Assembly: GCA_025765615.1 (NCBI GenBank)
Contig: JAIVFJ010000676.1
Coordinates: 1 to 15,436 of the forward strand
Origin: Zopfochytrium polystomum
Lineage: Eukaryota; Chytridiomycota; Chytridiomycetes; Chytridiales; Chytridiaceae
Length of the DNA: 15,436 bases
Reading direction: 5' to 3'
In this document: positions 1 to 9,045 of the stretch, piece by piece
How positions within the stretch are numbered: the first letter of the stretch is position 1
Layout of the letters: the number at the start of each line of letters is the position of its first letter
Position numbers and translations under genes: made by a program
The notes under the pieces: model-generated
Told to the model about the DNA's origin: nothing
The model's database searches: none
What the model saw: only the letters and a program-made list of their open reading frames with translations

Positions 1-14
1 CTGACTGTTGACCT

Positions 15-635
15 CTGGACGTGTCGAAGCTGTGGGCGCTCGATTTTGCCGGTTTGGACGAGGCCCTTGCAACCCTTCCGCTGTCGGACAGATTTGCTCT
101 CGCTGAAAACGAGTTGGTTTATGCGGTAAGTTGCAAAACTGATCATTTGGGAACGCGAAGGCAGGGTTGTTTCTGAATGCAGATGCCAGGACGACGGATT
201 CCTTCTCCGATCTGTCCCACTATCAACAAGATTATCCTCTTATAATCCAGCGTATAAGTCGAAGACGACCGTAAAGAGCGCGCCACTAATCTCTACGGCA
301 CCTTCAGAACGAGCTTTGCCAGTTTACGCCCACCAGCCCACCTGCTAGATCGACCAAGGACGCCAAGGCCTTGGGCGAAAAGTTCTCGCTTGCGGATCAA
401 GCTCAACCAAGTTCTTCTCGAACAGCCGCACATCTGCGAAAAAACCGCAGAAGCCAGAACAAATGAAGTCGACGACTTCTTGACAAGCGACCCTACGCCG
501 AGGCAAAAACCCTCCGGCCCGAGTCGCGCAGGCTTTACTCGTCCAGCTGCAAGGAGCAGCTTGCGACAGCCTGCTCCGCAGGCCGGGGAAGAGGACGATT
601 TGAAGTTTTTGGATGATATCCTTGGCAGCGGCTGA
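15..635 (+). CDS. Possible Aven-like protein, 3' part, frame-disrupted
   Basis: The gene is cut by the window's left edge. A first exon (about 15-125) reads LDEALATLPLSDRFALAENE, then a GTAAGT intron (126-189), then DDGFLLRSVPL and a Ser/Pro/Lys-rich linker. The end reads EVDDFLTSDP and EEDDLKFLDDILGSG before TGA at 633-635. The order of a 'leucine-rich LPL..R' segment, an acidic 'EVDDFL' patch and a C-terminal 'DDLKFLDDIL' tail resembles Aven, the cell-death and checkpoint regulator whose C-terminus ends in a similar acidic LxDWLD-type tail. This rests on remembered motif order, not a search. Two single-base frame changes are needed, near 343 (after HQPT) and near 462 (before EVDDFL). A TGA at 9-11 means the upstream exon border is not resolved. 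It could also be an unrelated acidic-tailed protein. Confidence 0.45.
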
Positions 636-814
636 ACGTTGCCTTAATACAATATGCCCTGTTGCAAAGAGTTGTTTTGTCGAAGATGAGTAGAAAGCGC
701 ACCCTATTTTCCTTCGTGACCGAATTTCTCAGTCTGATCACTCGATCATTTGTAATATGTGAAGGCCCCAGTCACAGTTGCCAAAATGAGTAAATACAGC
801 CGACCGCAACAACA

Positions 815-2591
815 CTATTGCGGGTCATCACTCCTCCTTCGGAATAAGTTTTTGAAAAACTTCTTAAATGAGCGTCTTCTTGTCGGTGCTTTCCGTCGAC
901 TGGCAACTCTGCTTGGAGTTAAGCATGGTAATTGCAAAAAAAAGTTACTCACCGTCTTCTTCGCCATACATATCTGAAAACCGCCCACGCGATTCGAGCT
1001 CCGCACGAAGCTCGTCTGCGTGAAGCTCCTCCATGTAAGGAATCATTGTTGTTTCGCATGGAATGATCTGGTCACAGCTTCCTTCGAAGGTTGGGTCCCT
1101 TGGTGGCGAAGACTCGTGCGGAACGTTCCCGTCATTTGCCTCAACCCCTTCAGCCTCTTTTGCGTCCATGATCGGGTACGACAAGATTGGCGGATGTGGT
1201 CTTTGATTTTCGACAAATAAGGTTGTCGTCCAGGCGTGCATTTGAATCTGTGCCAGGCTTGCTCGTTGAATGGGGTCCTTTGTGAGAATCCCTGCAGAAA
1301 AGTTGTTCAATGCAAGAGTAGCTGACAGTGTTTAGTTACCCTTCATCAGATCCTTCAAATCCTCGCTGAAATCTGCTGGCATATCGAATAACGCCGAAGC
1401 TATTCTTTCGTATAGCACAAGGAGATTTCCGTCGTCCGGGAGCTCAAACGGAAGGCGTCCGTAAGCATATTGTATCTGTTTCATGTTAACACCGCCGGCA
1501 GTGCATTCGCTTATCCTGACACCTACAAAGTGACGCCCGCCGCCCAAATGTCAACTGAAATCAGCTTAGTTTGGATAGTATGCCTCAGGTCTATGGTTTA
1601 CAGATGGGTTTACGAACCTTTCGCACCGTCGAACTCCGTCGAACCGTCGGCCACCTCTGGAGAAAGAAATTGATGTGTACCAGAGAAAACTTGACACTTA
1701 ATTTCGCCCGGCTCGTATGGTGAGAATTGCTTCGGGCGAAAGTGTAAGGTGCTAATTAATGGATATACCTCTCCTCACCTCAGCAACACCGAAGTCCGTA
1801 ATTTTCAACACCCCCGTCGGCTGTGTATGAGCATATTTCCAGGCTTTATGTCGCGGTCTGTCCACAAACGTTGAAATCTTGTTAACAAACAAATAAACAA
1901 GCACTCGACAATACGTGCGAATGATGCTTTGCGAATGGAGGTATTCGAGGCCTTCAACCAATTGAACAAAATCTTTTCAAAGCTGTCAGTAACCGCAACG
2001 GACGGGCCTCCCGCGTTTCTTACTTGTGCGCGGTGGCTGGCGGGAGCTTCTTCCCCTCTGACTGTTCAAGTAGCGTCTGCAGTGAGCAAGGACAGTACTC
2101 AAAGACCAAGTACCACTTGAGAATCACGACTTTCTTTTGAACCTCAGTTCCGTCGTCGTAGGTCCACAGAATCGCATCCTCTTCTATATTGGAGAACCAG
2201 TTGAAAATGCCAACGCTGCCTTCGTCGTCCTCTACTTTGCAGTAGATATCGATGAGTGACGAGTTCTTGTGTTTTGAGGCGCCGAAGCATGGTTATCTCT
2301 CTTCGATTTTGTTTCAGTTCTTTATGGATTTTCGGCAGGCTTACCTCAACGCATTTTCTATTCCATTCGGAACTTTCCTTAGCCTTTTTTTGTTGATAAT
2401 CTTCACAGCAACCCGTTGGAGTGTTTCAGTGCATAAGCCTTCCTTTACTTTCCCGAAAGCTCCTCTGCCGATCTTGTCGCCCAGCAGAAACGGCCCAATG
2501 ATTTTGACTGTGATGCCCTGACTCGGATAACGATCTCATTTGAGCCAATCTTGTGGATGAAGTTGGAGCTTGCATGTCTCTGAGCTAGCAT
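815..2591 (-). CDS. STK11: LKB1/STK11-type serine/threonine kinase, nine exons
   Basis: Master-kinase homologue that in animals phosphorylates AMPK-family kinases. Exons: 2591-2345, 2300-2024, 1982-1919, 1857-1779, 1729-1618, 1554-1527, 1475-1340, 1291-953, and probably 862-815; introns are 41-90 nt. Total is about 443 codons, against 433 residues in human STK11. The start ATG at 2589-2591 is followed by SSNFIHKIGSNEIVIR, matching the FIHRIDSTEV region before the kinase domain. Visible motifs: glycine loop GRGAFGKV, VAVKII lysine, HRDIKPGN catalytic loop, ITDFGVAE, VDIWAAGVTLY, and the family-typical TTMIPYMEELHADE after the domain. Five single-base frame corrections are needed (near 2517, 2273, 1969, 1813 and 1459), all in short homopolymers. 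The HRDIKPGN junction needs a GC-AG intron (1918-1858). An acidic insert of roughly 35 residues precedes the hinge. The last exon is uncertain because phases do not agree cleanly. Confidence 0.85.
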
Positions 2592-2633
2592 GAGATAATC
2601 GTATTAGCTCCTGATTCTCTCTCGAGTTGGGGT

Positions 2634-3607
2634 TCAGGTAGGCTGCCCAATTTGGATATTCGCTCTCGCCGACCTCAGACTCCCGTTCCCCCGGTAATTC
2701 ACCAGTCTTTGTTCATAGATCACCTCTTTCTGTCGCAAGCTGGGCACAGGTTTCCTGCTTTTCACCTTTGGTGTCACCGAGATCCCCACTCCGCGTTTGT
2801 CCTCTTCTTTCACCTCCTCGTTGGATCTGTGTTTAGCCTGGAAGGCTCGCGTATGCCACCCATGCTGCGGCTCTGACATCATTCCAGATCGGAGACCCTT
2901 TTGTCTTTGACGCTCCACGAGCTCTTACCTCTTACTGCATACCCCCCTACCACAAGCGAACTTTCCACCAGCGTCTTCCGGATCGATGATCGACACGCGC
3001 TTGGAGCCTCTGCTTCTCACACTCGGTCCTCGCGACGCGATCCGTTTCGCGACGACTGTCCTTTCCGGACTCGCCACGCTCGGGTCGGCCGCCGATCGTC
3101 CGACGACGCGGAACCACCTCCACCAGCTGCCGATCCTGGGATTCGTTGAGCTGCGGGTTCGACCCACTGACGATGGACTTGCGGGGGTACACGTGGATAC
3201 ACAGGTGCTGCCCCAGGTGTGTTTGACGTGACGAGTTGGGCGATCGAGACCGCGGTGGCCGGATCCGGTGGGATGGAAGTGCGCCTTGATCCATTGATTG
3301 AAGTGACACGCTGCGAATCGCGGAGGGCGCCGCTGTTACGCGATGAGCTTGATTGATCTGTGGCAGAAGATGTTGTTGGGGGTCGTCTCGCGTAAGTGGG
3401 CACGAGGGTCGCTCGACTCAGCACAGCGATCGACGATGAATTGCCCCCATCGACCGCCTCCACTTTTGATCCAACGTTTCTTTCCTGCGGAGCCGATGAC
3501 TCTGCCTTCATGGCTGATTATGATTATGCTGCCATCGTCATCACCGGTGGATAGGGTTTTTCGAAGACCCTCAAAACGGTCGACGCGGGAACACAAACCG
3601 TCGACAT
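2634..3607 (-). CDS. Possible unidentified low-complexity protein
   Basis: A chain of minus-strand open frames lies upstream of the kinase gene. A candidate ATG at 3605-3607 gives MSTVCVPASTVLRVFEKPYP. After two in-frame TAA codons near 3515 the same frame runs on for about 160 codons, rich in Ser, Thr, Pro and Arg. A neighbouring frame (3167-2925) reads SKRVSIIDPEDAGGKFACG. The last frame (to 2634) is charged, with PQHGWHTRAFQAKHRSNEE and RQKEVIYEQRLVNYRG. A GTAAGA donor near 2922 and a run of six G could join the last two. I recognise no family. Opposite-strand frames are also open here (for example 2986-3231 and 3343-3720), so coding status is doubtful. It could instead be regulatory DNA between the divergent kinase and LIS1 genes. 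Confidence 0.25.
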
Positions 3608-3719
3608 TGCTGATTCGCCGCGTTGGACCGGACCGCTGCCAACGGGAACGGGCTTCGCTATCCCCTTTTGCGAAAAAAGAATACCGAGAGGCGTTACAAA
3701 ACAAGCGCGTTTTTCAGTG

Positions 3720-4197
3720 AGATTGACCTGAAGCGATTGAGATGTTGGGAAGGTGATCCCGCATGATTAATTAATTTTGGGCCAATTTTGTCCTGTCACA
3801 GTATAACAAATCCATTTTTCAACGACCTTCACGAAATTGGGAAAATGGTGCTTGTTTCTCGGTGAGAGAGGCCTTCTGTCGTATGAAAAGGTGAGAACAG
3901 CGAGTCCTTATGATACGAGTGGCAGTCTACCGTTTATCACCAGCTTCGATGTTGACCTTAAGTTCTTTTCCCGGTTAAAGATCGCACTCGTAACGATCTT
4001 TTTGCAATCCCTGCTCGATTAACGAGGTGTGAAATGCCATAGATTATTTGAATGCGAGGATTGCACGGGCAATGTCGAAAGCAACCGGTGTCCTTGTCAC
4101 GGAAAACTCTGAATCGCTTGAGGTCTTAAAATCTGAACCACAGATCAACCCCCAGCCCATCCACCCAACCTCACCGTCCTCTCAACATCTCCCAAAA
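3720..4197. other. Upstream region of LIS1, no gene seen
   Basis: AT-richer than its neighbours, with a short ATTAATTAATTTTGG stretch near 3765. It holds short open frames on the plus strand (61 and 66 codons) with no recognisable content, the second of which runs in frame into the LIS1 start. I read this as promoter and 5' leader of LIS1. No TATA box was identified with confidence. Confidence 0.4.
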
Positions 4198-5877
4198 ATG
4201 ACCTCAACCTCCTCCGTTCTAACGGCGAAGCAGGAAGAGGAACTGTAGGTCCACCTGGTTTTTGATTCTGCGAACGGTCCGTTCGTCGCGACTTTGATAC
4301 TGAACAGATCTGCCTCGCCACCCATCGTCTCCTTAAAGTCGGCTGAGCATTCTCGACTATCTCCGATCGGCTGGCTTTACAAAGTCTTTTGAGGCTCTTT
4401 CGGTCGAGTCTGGTCTCGGAGAGGCACTAGACGAGGCTGCCGGCAAGAAGACTGCCGGACTCCTTGAGAAAAAATGGACATCCGTCATCAGGCTGCAGAA
4501 GAAGGTATCACAATTGTGATCTCGCGATCGCGCAAGTTCGCCAACCTTCCCAACTCACTGTTATTCGATTTATAATCGTAGGTCATGGACCTGGAGCAAA
4601 AGGTTGCATCCCTTCAGGACGAGCTTGCCACTGCCGTGCCATCCTCACGCAAGCCTGCAGCAAATGCGGACTGGATTCCGAAAGGCCCAGCGAGATCGAC
4701 GCTGGCAGGCCATCGCAGCCCCATCACATCCGTCACTTTCCACCCCACGTTCTCAATTCTTGCGTCCGCTTCTGAGGACGCCACCATCAAGATGTGGGAC
4801 TACGAAGCCGGTGAATTCGAACGCACGCTCAAAGGCCACACAAAAGCTGTTCAGTTTGTTGCTTTCGACCGCGCCGAGAAGGGTGCCCATCTTGTTGGTA
4901 TGTGAACCGCCCGGCTGTATCTTGCATTATAAATTTTGGTTCTCGATGCGATTCTCTAATTGTCGATTACGACCAGCCTCTTGCTCGGCAGATCTTAGCA
5001 TCAAATTATGGGACGGCCAGGCCGACTATGCTTGCATAAAAACGCTCCTGGGGCACGACCATTCCGTCTCGTCCGTTCACTTCGTTCACCCTGGCGACTT
5101 CATCGTTTCCGCCTCCCGCGATAAAACCATTAAGATTTGGGAGATTGCCACTGGCTTCTGCACTAAAACACTCTTTGGACACGACGACTGGGTCCGAATG
5201 GCGGTACCGAGTGACGACGGGAAGCTGATTGCCAGCTGCGCCAACGACCAAACTGTCCGGATCTGGGACTTTGCGACTGGTGACTGCAAGCATGTTTTGA
5301 AGGGTCACGAACACGTCGTGGAGTGCGTGGCTTTCGCCCCAATGGCAAGTGTTCCTAGCCTGCGCGACCTTGCAGGAATTGATGTTAGTCATCTGTTTCT
5401 GCCACACTCGCTGCTTTTAGCCTTTCGTTATGCGTTGACTCACTTGCCGTTTCTCACCCGATCAGACCAAGACCAAAGACCAGGCTGGGGTGGGCCAGTA
5501 CGTGGCGTCCGGTTCACGTGACAAGCTCATCAAAATCTGGGACACGTTGTCCGGCGAATGCGTTTTCACTTTGGCCGGCCACGACAACTGGGTCCGCGGG
5601 CTCGCGTTCCACCCGAACGGCAAGTTCCTGTTCAGCGTGTCCGACGACAAGTCAATCAAGGTCTGGGACCTGAAGGCTGGCCGATGCGTTCGAACACTCG
5701 ACAATGCGCACGAGCATTTTGTTACGGCCATCGACGTTCACCGCGGCGGTCAGGCTCTGATCGCTACCGGCTCCGTCGACCAGTCCGTCAGGCTGTGGAA
5801 CGGGTGGGGGCCATTTCTCGATTGTCTCTTTGAGGTGATTAACTAACGAGCTTCAAACGTTATCTCTCAGTATCTGA
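4198..5877 (+). CDS. PAC1: LIS1/PAC1 nuclear distribution protein, six exons
   Basis: Dynein regulator that works with NudE/Ndl1 at microtubules in nuclear migration and spindle positioning. Exons: 4198-4244, 4339-4504, 4582-4897, 4977-5344, 5466-5803, 5871-5877. All phases agree and give 413 residues, close to the 410 of human LIS1. Residues 11-40 form the LisH dimerisation motif ([20 protein letters not shown]), followed by a coiled coil ([18 protein letters not shown]) near residues 72-90 and seven WD40 repeats such as [12 protein letters not shown]...[13 protein letters not shown]...[18 protein letters not shown]...IKVWD and [10 protein letters not shown]. The fourth intron (5345-5465) uses a GC donor (ATG|GCAAGT). 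The last intron has a CTAAC branch site near 5851 and leaves a 7-nt terminal exon ending NGI-stop. No frame shift is needed, unlike its neighbours. Confidence 0.95.
5345..5465 (+). other. GC-AG intron in LIS1
   Basis: The exon ends CCAATG and the intron begins GCAAGT, the standard consensus for the rare GC donor class. It ends GATCAG, followed by ACC AAG ACC. Only this border keeps the codon phase between WD40 repeats (CVAFAPM then [19 protein letters not shown]). It is 121 nt long, the longest intron in the gene. Confidence 0.8.
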
Positions 5878-5955
5878 GGACACGCTCGGCACGCTAGCAG
5901 TGAATTGAAAGGAGAATACCCTTTCATGGCTCATTTGTGACATTACTAAGTTCTA

Positions 5956-6360
5956 TTACCTCTGGTGATTCCTTTGCTGCTTTTTCTTCACCTTGACTTT
6001 CTTCCCAAGCGTTTTCCCCCCGTATTCGCGTGTTTTAGATTGTTTTCTGGCTGGTTTGGCTTTGGTTCCAAAAGTACTTGGTATGGCGAACGATAATCCT
6101 TCAGCCTAAATTGTCATTTTTGTATAAGAGGTTCTGCCCATTAGAACGACGGATGTTGGTGAGACTTCGGGCTCGACCACATGGAGCGATCGCCAAATCC
6201 TGGTGCAAAGATCATCCTCTTTGCCGTTGACTGATCCTGCTGGGACCATGTCGTCGAGGCAAAAGTTGACGATCACGTCACCAGCATTAAGCTCTACGAA
6301 ACTGCTCGAAGAAGGAGGGATCGAAGCTGAAAGAAACTTGAAATTGCCTGGGAGTGATAA
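5956..6360 (-). CDS. Possible small basic-tailed protein, unidentified
   Basis: A minus-strand frame stays open for about 135 codons apart from a single TAG at 6106-6108. The upstream part reads AGDVIVNFCLDDMVPAGSV (ATG possible at the second M). The downstream part reads LSFAIPSTFGTKAKPARKQS and ends in a Lys-rich tail, GGKTLGKKVKVKKKQQR, before TAA at 5956-5958. The sudden basic tail and hydrophobic spacing look protein-like, and the position, tail-to-tail with LIS1 and just past the COQ8 stop, leaves room for a small gene. I do not recognise a family. The TAG could be an intron edge or a base error. An opposite-strand frame (6203-6457) is also open, so this is tentative. Confidence 0.3.
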
Positions 6361-6539
6361 TATTGTCCGGCAGCTTACAGAAACTTATGATGTCTGGTCT
6401 CCAAATCCTTCACCGTTTTTCTTCCTAATTTCATGTGCATCGCATAGAACATTATAGGCGAAGAATGTGAGCCCCACGAATCGAGATGAGTTCTTGATGC
6501 AACAGCCAAACCCAAACAGACACCAAACGGCGCCTCTCA

Positions 6540-8857
6540 TCACTTGCCCTCCTGATACCTCTCCCACGCCCCCAAAACAGGTCGCTGCACCGCACTCCGC
6601 GCGCCCAGTTTCGTGCACAGCAAAAAGAACCCGGACAGCTTCCGGTGTAGCGAGTACGAGTCGACGGGCGGGGCCTTGAGCCGCTCGCGCAGCATGACGG
6701 GGATGTCGGCGCGCACCTTGTCCGTGATGCTCTGCGACGCAAAGTCGAAGCGCTGGCCGGCGAGGGTCTGTGCGAACGGCGTCGCGAGGGCGGTGAGGGA
6801 GTTGACGTGCGCGTTGGTCATGGTCTGGGGTTGAAGAGTTTGGAGGGATGGGGATCACTCGTCAGAAGAGCGAAAATGATGGAGAAGGCACGGAGGCGTG
6901 TTACCTCGCTCTCGTATCCGGTGAGGAATCCGAGCTCTTGAGACCAGCGGACGCAAGCTTCACGGTCCTTTGTTGCGCCGGCGCGTAGCACCTCAAAGTA
7001 AGTATCGGTGAATGTTTTCGGGAATTCTCGGGCAGCACCAAAGTCGAGAAGGTGAATCTGCGTGCCAATTTCGGAGAACAGGGTGAGTAGACGAGGGGTC
7101 AGAAGTGAAAACACGTCGGGACTTACTGTGTCAGTCTTCTCGTCGTACAAGAAATTGGACCAATTAGGGTCTGTTTGCATGAAAGCGGAACTCGAAAAGC
7201 TCCTTCAAGCACAGTTCAAGCAGCTTGTCGCCGATCTGCACGAAATGTTACTTTGGCCGTTCAGGAAAAACACACGCAGCGATTATCCTCCTCACCTTGT
7301 CTCGTTTCTCCTGCGACAGGTGCGTGACAGTCCCAATCGGCACCCCCTTCGACAAAGTCGGACGAGATGACGGCGCCGGTGCTCAGCTCGCGTACAACCC
7401 TCGGAACATTGAGGCGTGGAAAGCCCTCGCGAAACTCCCGCGGCGACGCCTCCAGGTACCCAATGAACCTCTCGACGGCGTCCGCTTCGCGGTAGTAGTC
7501 ACACTCCCACGCGAGCTCCTTCTTCGCAACCTTGATCGCGTCGTCGATGTACATCCCCTTCGGCAGCAGCGACCCCATCGTCGCCAGCGTCCGCAGGTAC
7601 GAGAGGTCCGACTCGATCGACGCGGCGACGCCCGGGTACTGCACTTTGACGGCGACCTGTCGGCCGTCGTGCAGCTGCGCGCGGTGGACCTGTCCGATGG
7701 ACGCGGCAGCCATCGGGACCATGTCGAACGAGGCGAAGCGGGTGGACCAGTCCGAGCCGAGCTCCTTGGTCATGACGCGCTGGAGCTGGGAGTCGGGCAT
7801 GTAGTTGGCGAGTTTGGGACGCGGAGGAGGATTTTCTCGAATTCGGGGTGGGATCATGTTTTTGTCTTGGGAATTTGTGGTGATGAATTGCGGTGGAAAG
7901 AGCGAAGGAGAAAGTGAGTACCTTGAATGCTGAGCATCTGACCGAGCTTCAGGGCACCGCCGCGCATCGTTACCAGTCTGTCAACAATCTTCTCCATGTT
8001 CTTTGCGGTCATCACCAGACTGTCGTTTGCTTGAGCTAGTTCAGCTTACAGCTTGAAGAGTTTTTTGGCCTTCAACTCACCATGGTTTGGATCAGCGAAC
8101 CCTGTTGCTCGCTTAACTGCGTCCGTGACAACATTCATTCCAACACCAAGAGCAAGTCCTGTTGCAGAAAAAATTTCGATTAACGGCGCAAGTTCACAAC
8201 GTATCGCCAAACAAACCTCCATATTGGAAAAAAGCGACCGATACGAGACGACGGAACTGGGGCGGCCTTCATCGATGGTCTTGGTGGTGGGGGCGGAGGC
8301 GCAGACGAGGATGGGGCCGCTTCATCAGCTCTGGTGGAATCAGAATTTGGAGGTGTTGGCTTGTCGCTTGTCGCTGACGCTGGCGATTGTGATGTTGGCG
8401 GAGGGGACGAGTTGAACTGAGCTTGAGTTTGGAATTGAGGGGTTGGTTGTGTGGCTGTCGGGCGGACGCCCTCGAATGCTTGAGAAGTGTTAGTTGAATC
8501 CAGGAGAGCATCTTGGTTGAATGAGGTCGAAGAGTATGGGCATTCAAAGCGTCGTGTTCGTCAACGCTGGCGTCGGCATAGTCCGCGGTGGCACTGGTCG
8601 CGGCAGCATCCTCAAGTCGCGGGGAGTCCGTCGACGGGCTGAAGAGCGGGAAGCGGGGCACCAGGGAGCTTGTGCGAAGCCTGACTGAAGACGGCGTCCA
8701 GCAGAGTGGGCGGCGCGCCGATCTGGGCGACACGGCGAAGAGCGGTCGCGCACGTTACGGCGTCGGAGAAGGCGGCGGAGGAGGGGTCCGGCGTGGACTG
8801 CGAGGCGGAGGTGGAAAGCGATCGCGCCAGGACGCGGAGGCGCACACGGGCAGACAT
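6540..8857 (-). CDS. COQ8: COQ8 mitochondrial ADCK/ABC1 atypical kinase
   Basis: Protein-kinase-like ATPase of the mitochondrial matrix face that supports coenzyme Q biosynthesis. ATG at 8855-8857 opens [20 protein letters not shown], an Arg/Ser-rich presequence without acidic residues. A Ser/Pro-rich linker follows, then [18 protein letters not shown]. Exons: 8857-8217 (may hide another intron), 8158-8081, 8029-7922, 7865-7296, 7235-7127, 7057-6905, 6824-6540; introns are 51-80 nt. Family hallmarks are all visible: the KxGQ motif in [12 protein letters not shown], the Ala-rich AAASIGQVH loop, [10 protein letters not shown] lysine, [18 protein letters not shown] and [10 protein letters not shown]. 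Five single-base corrections are needed: a run of six A at 8228-8233, GGGG at 7845-7848, a compensating one near 7825, CCCCC at 7343-7347, and one near 7181. More occur in the linker. Total is about 640 residues. Confidence 0.93.
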
Positions 8858-9045
8858 GTCAAAGGTGGAAGGAGAATGAAATTGTCGGAGAAACCGCCTG
8901 AAATTGCGATTGCGGATCGATCGCGATCGAGCAAATCGTGTTTGAAGAACGGGTGTGAGAACGACGGGACAGACCGTATGCTACTTGGGACCGCCTCCGC
9001 TGCGTGCGGCAAAGGCCGAGTGAGGATCCTTTAGCGGCAGCCCCA

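Noticed and set aside
2986..3720. Plus-strand open frames of 81 and 125 codons opposite the unidentified minus-strand gene
   Set aside because: No recognisable motif, and they overlap equally open frames on the other strand; GC-rich composition alone can give this.
6203..6457. Plus-strand frame of 84 codons after LIS1
   Set aside because: No family motif and no clear start; the minus-strand frame across the same bases ends in a more protein-like basic tail. Neither is certain.
7225..7917. Plus-strand 230-codon open frame
   Set aside because: It lies opposite conserved COQ8 exons and is Arg/Val-rich, as expected for an antisense shadow of a GC-rich gene.
815..8857. Programmed ribosomal frameshifting as the cause of the broken frames
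   Set aside because: Shifts go in both directions, at unrelated sequences, several per gene, with no shared slippery motif.
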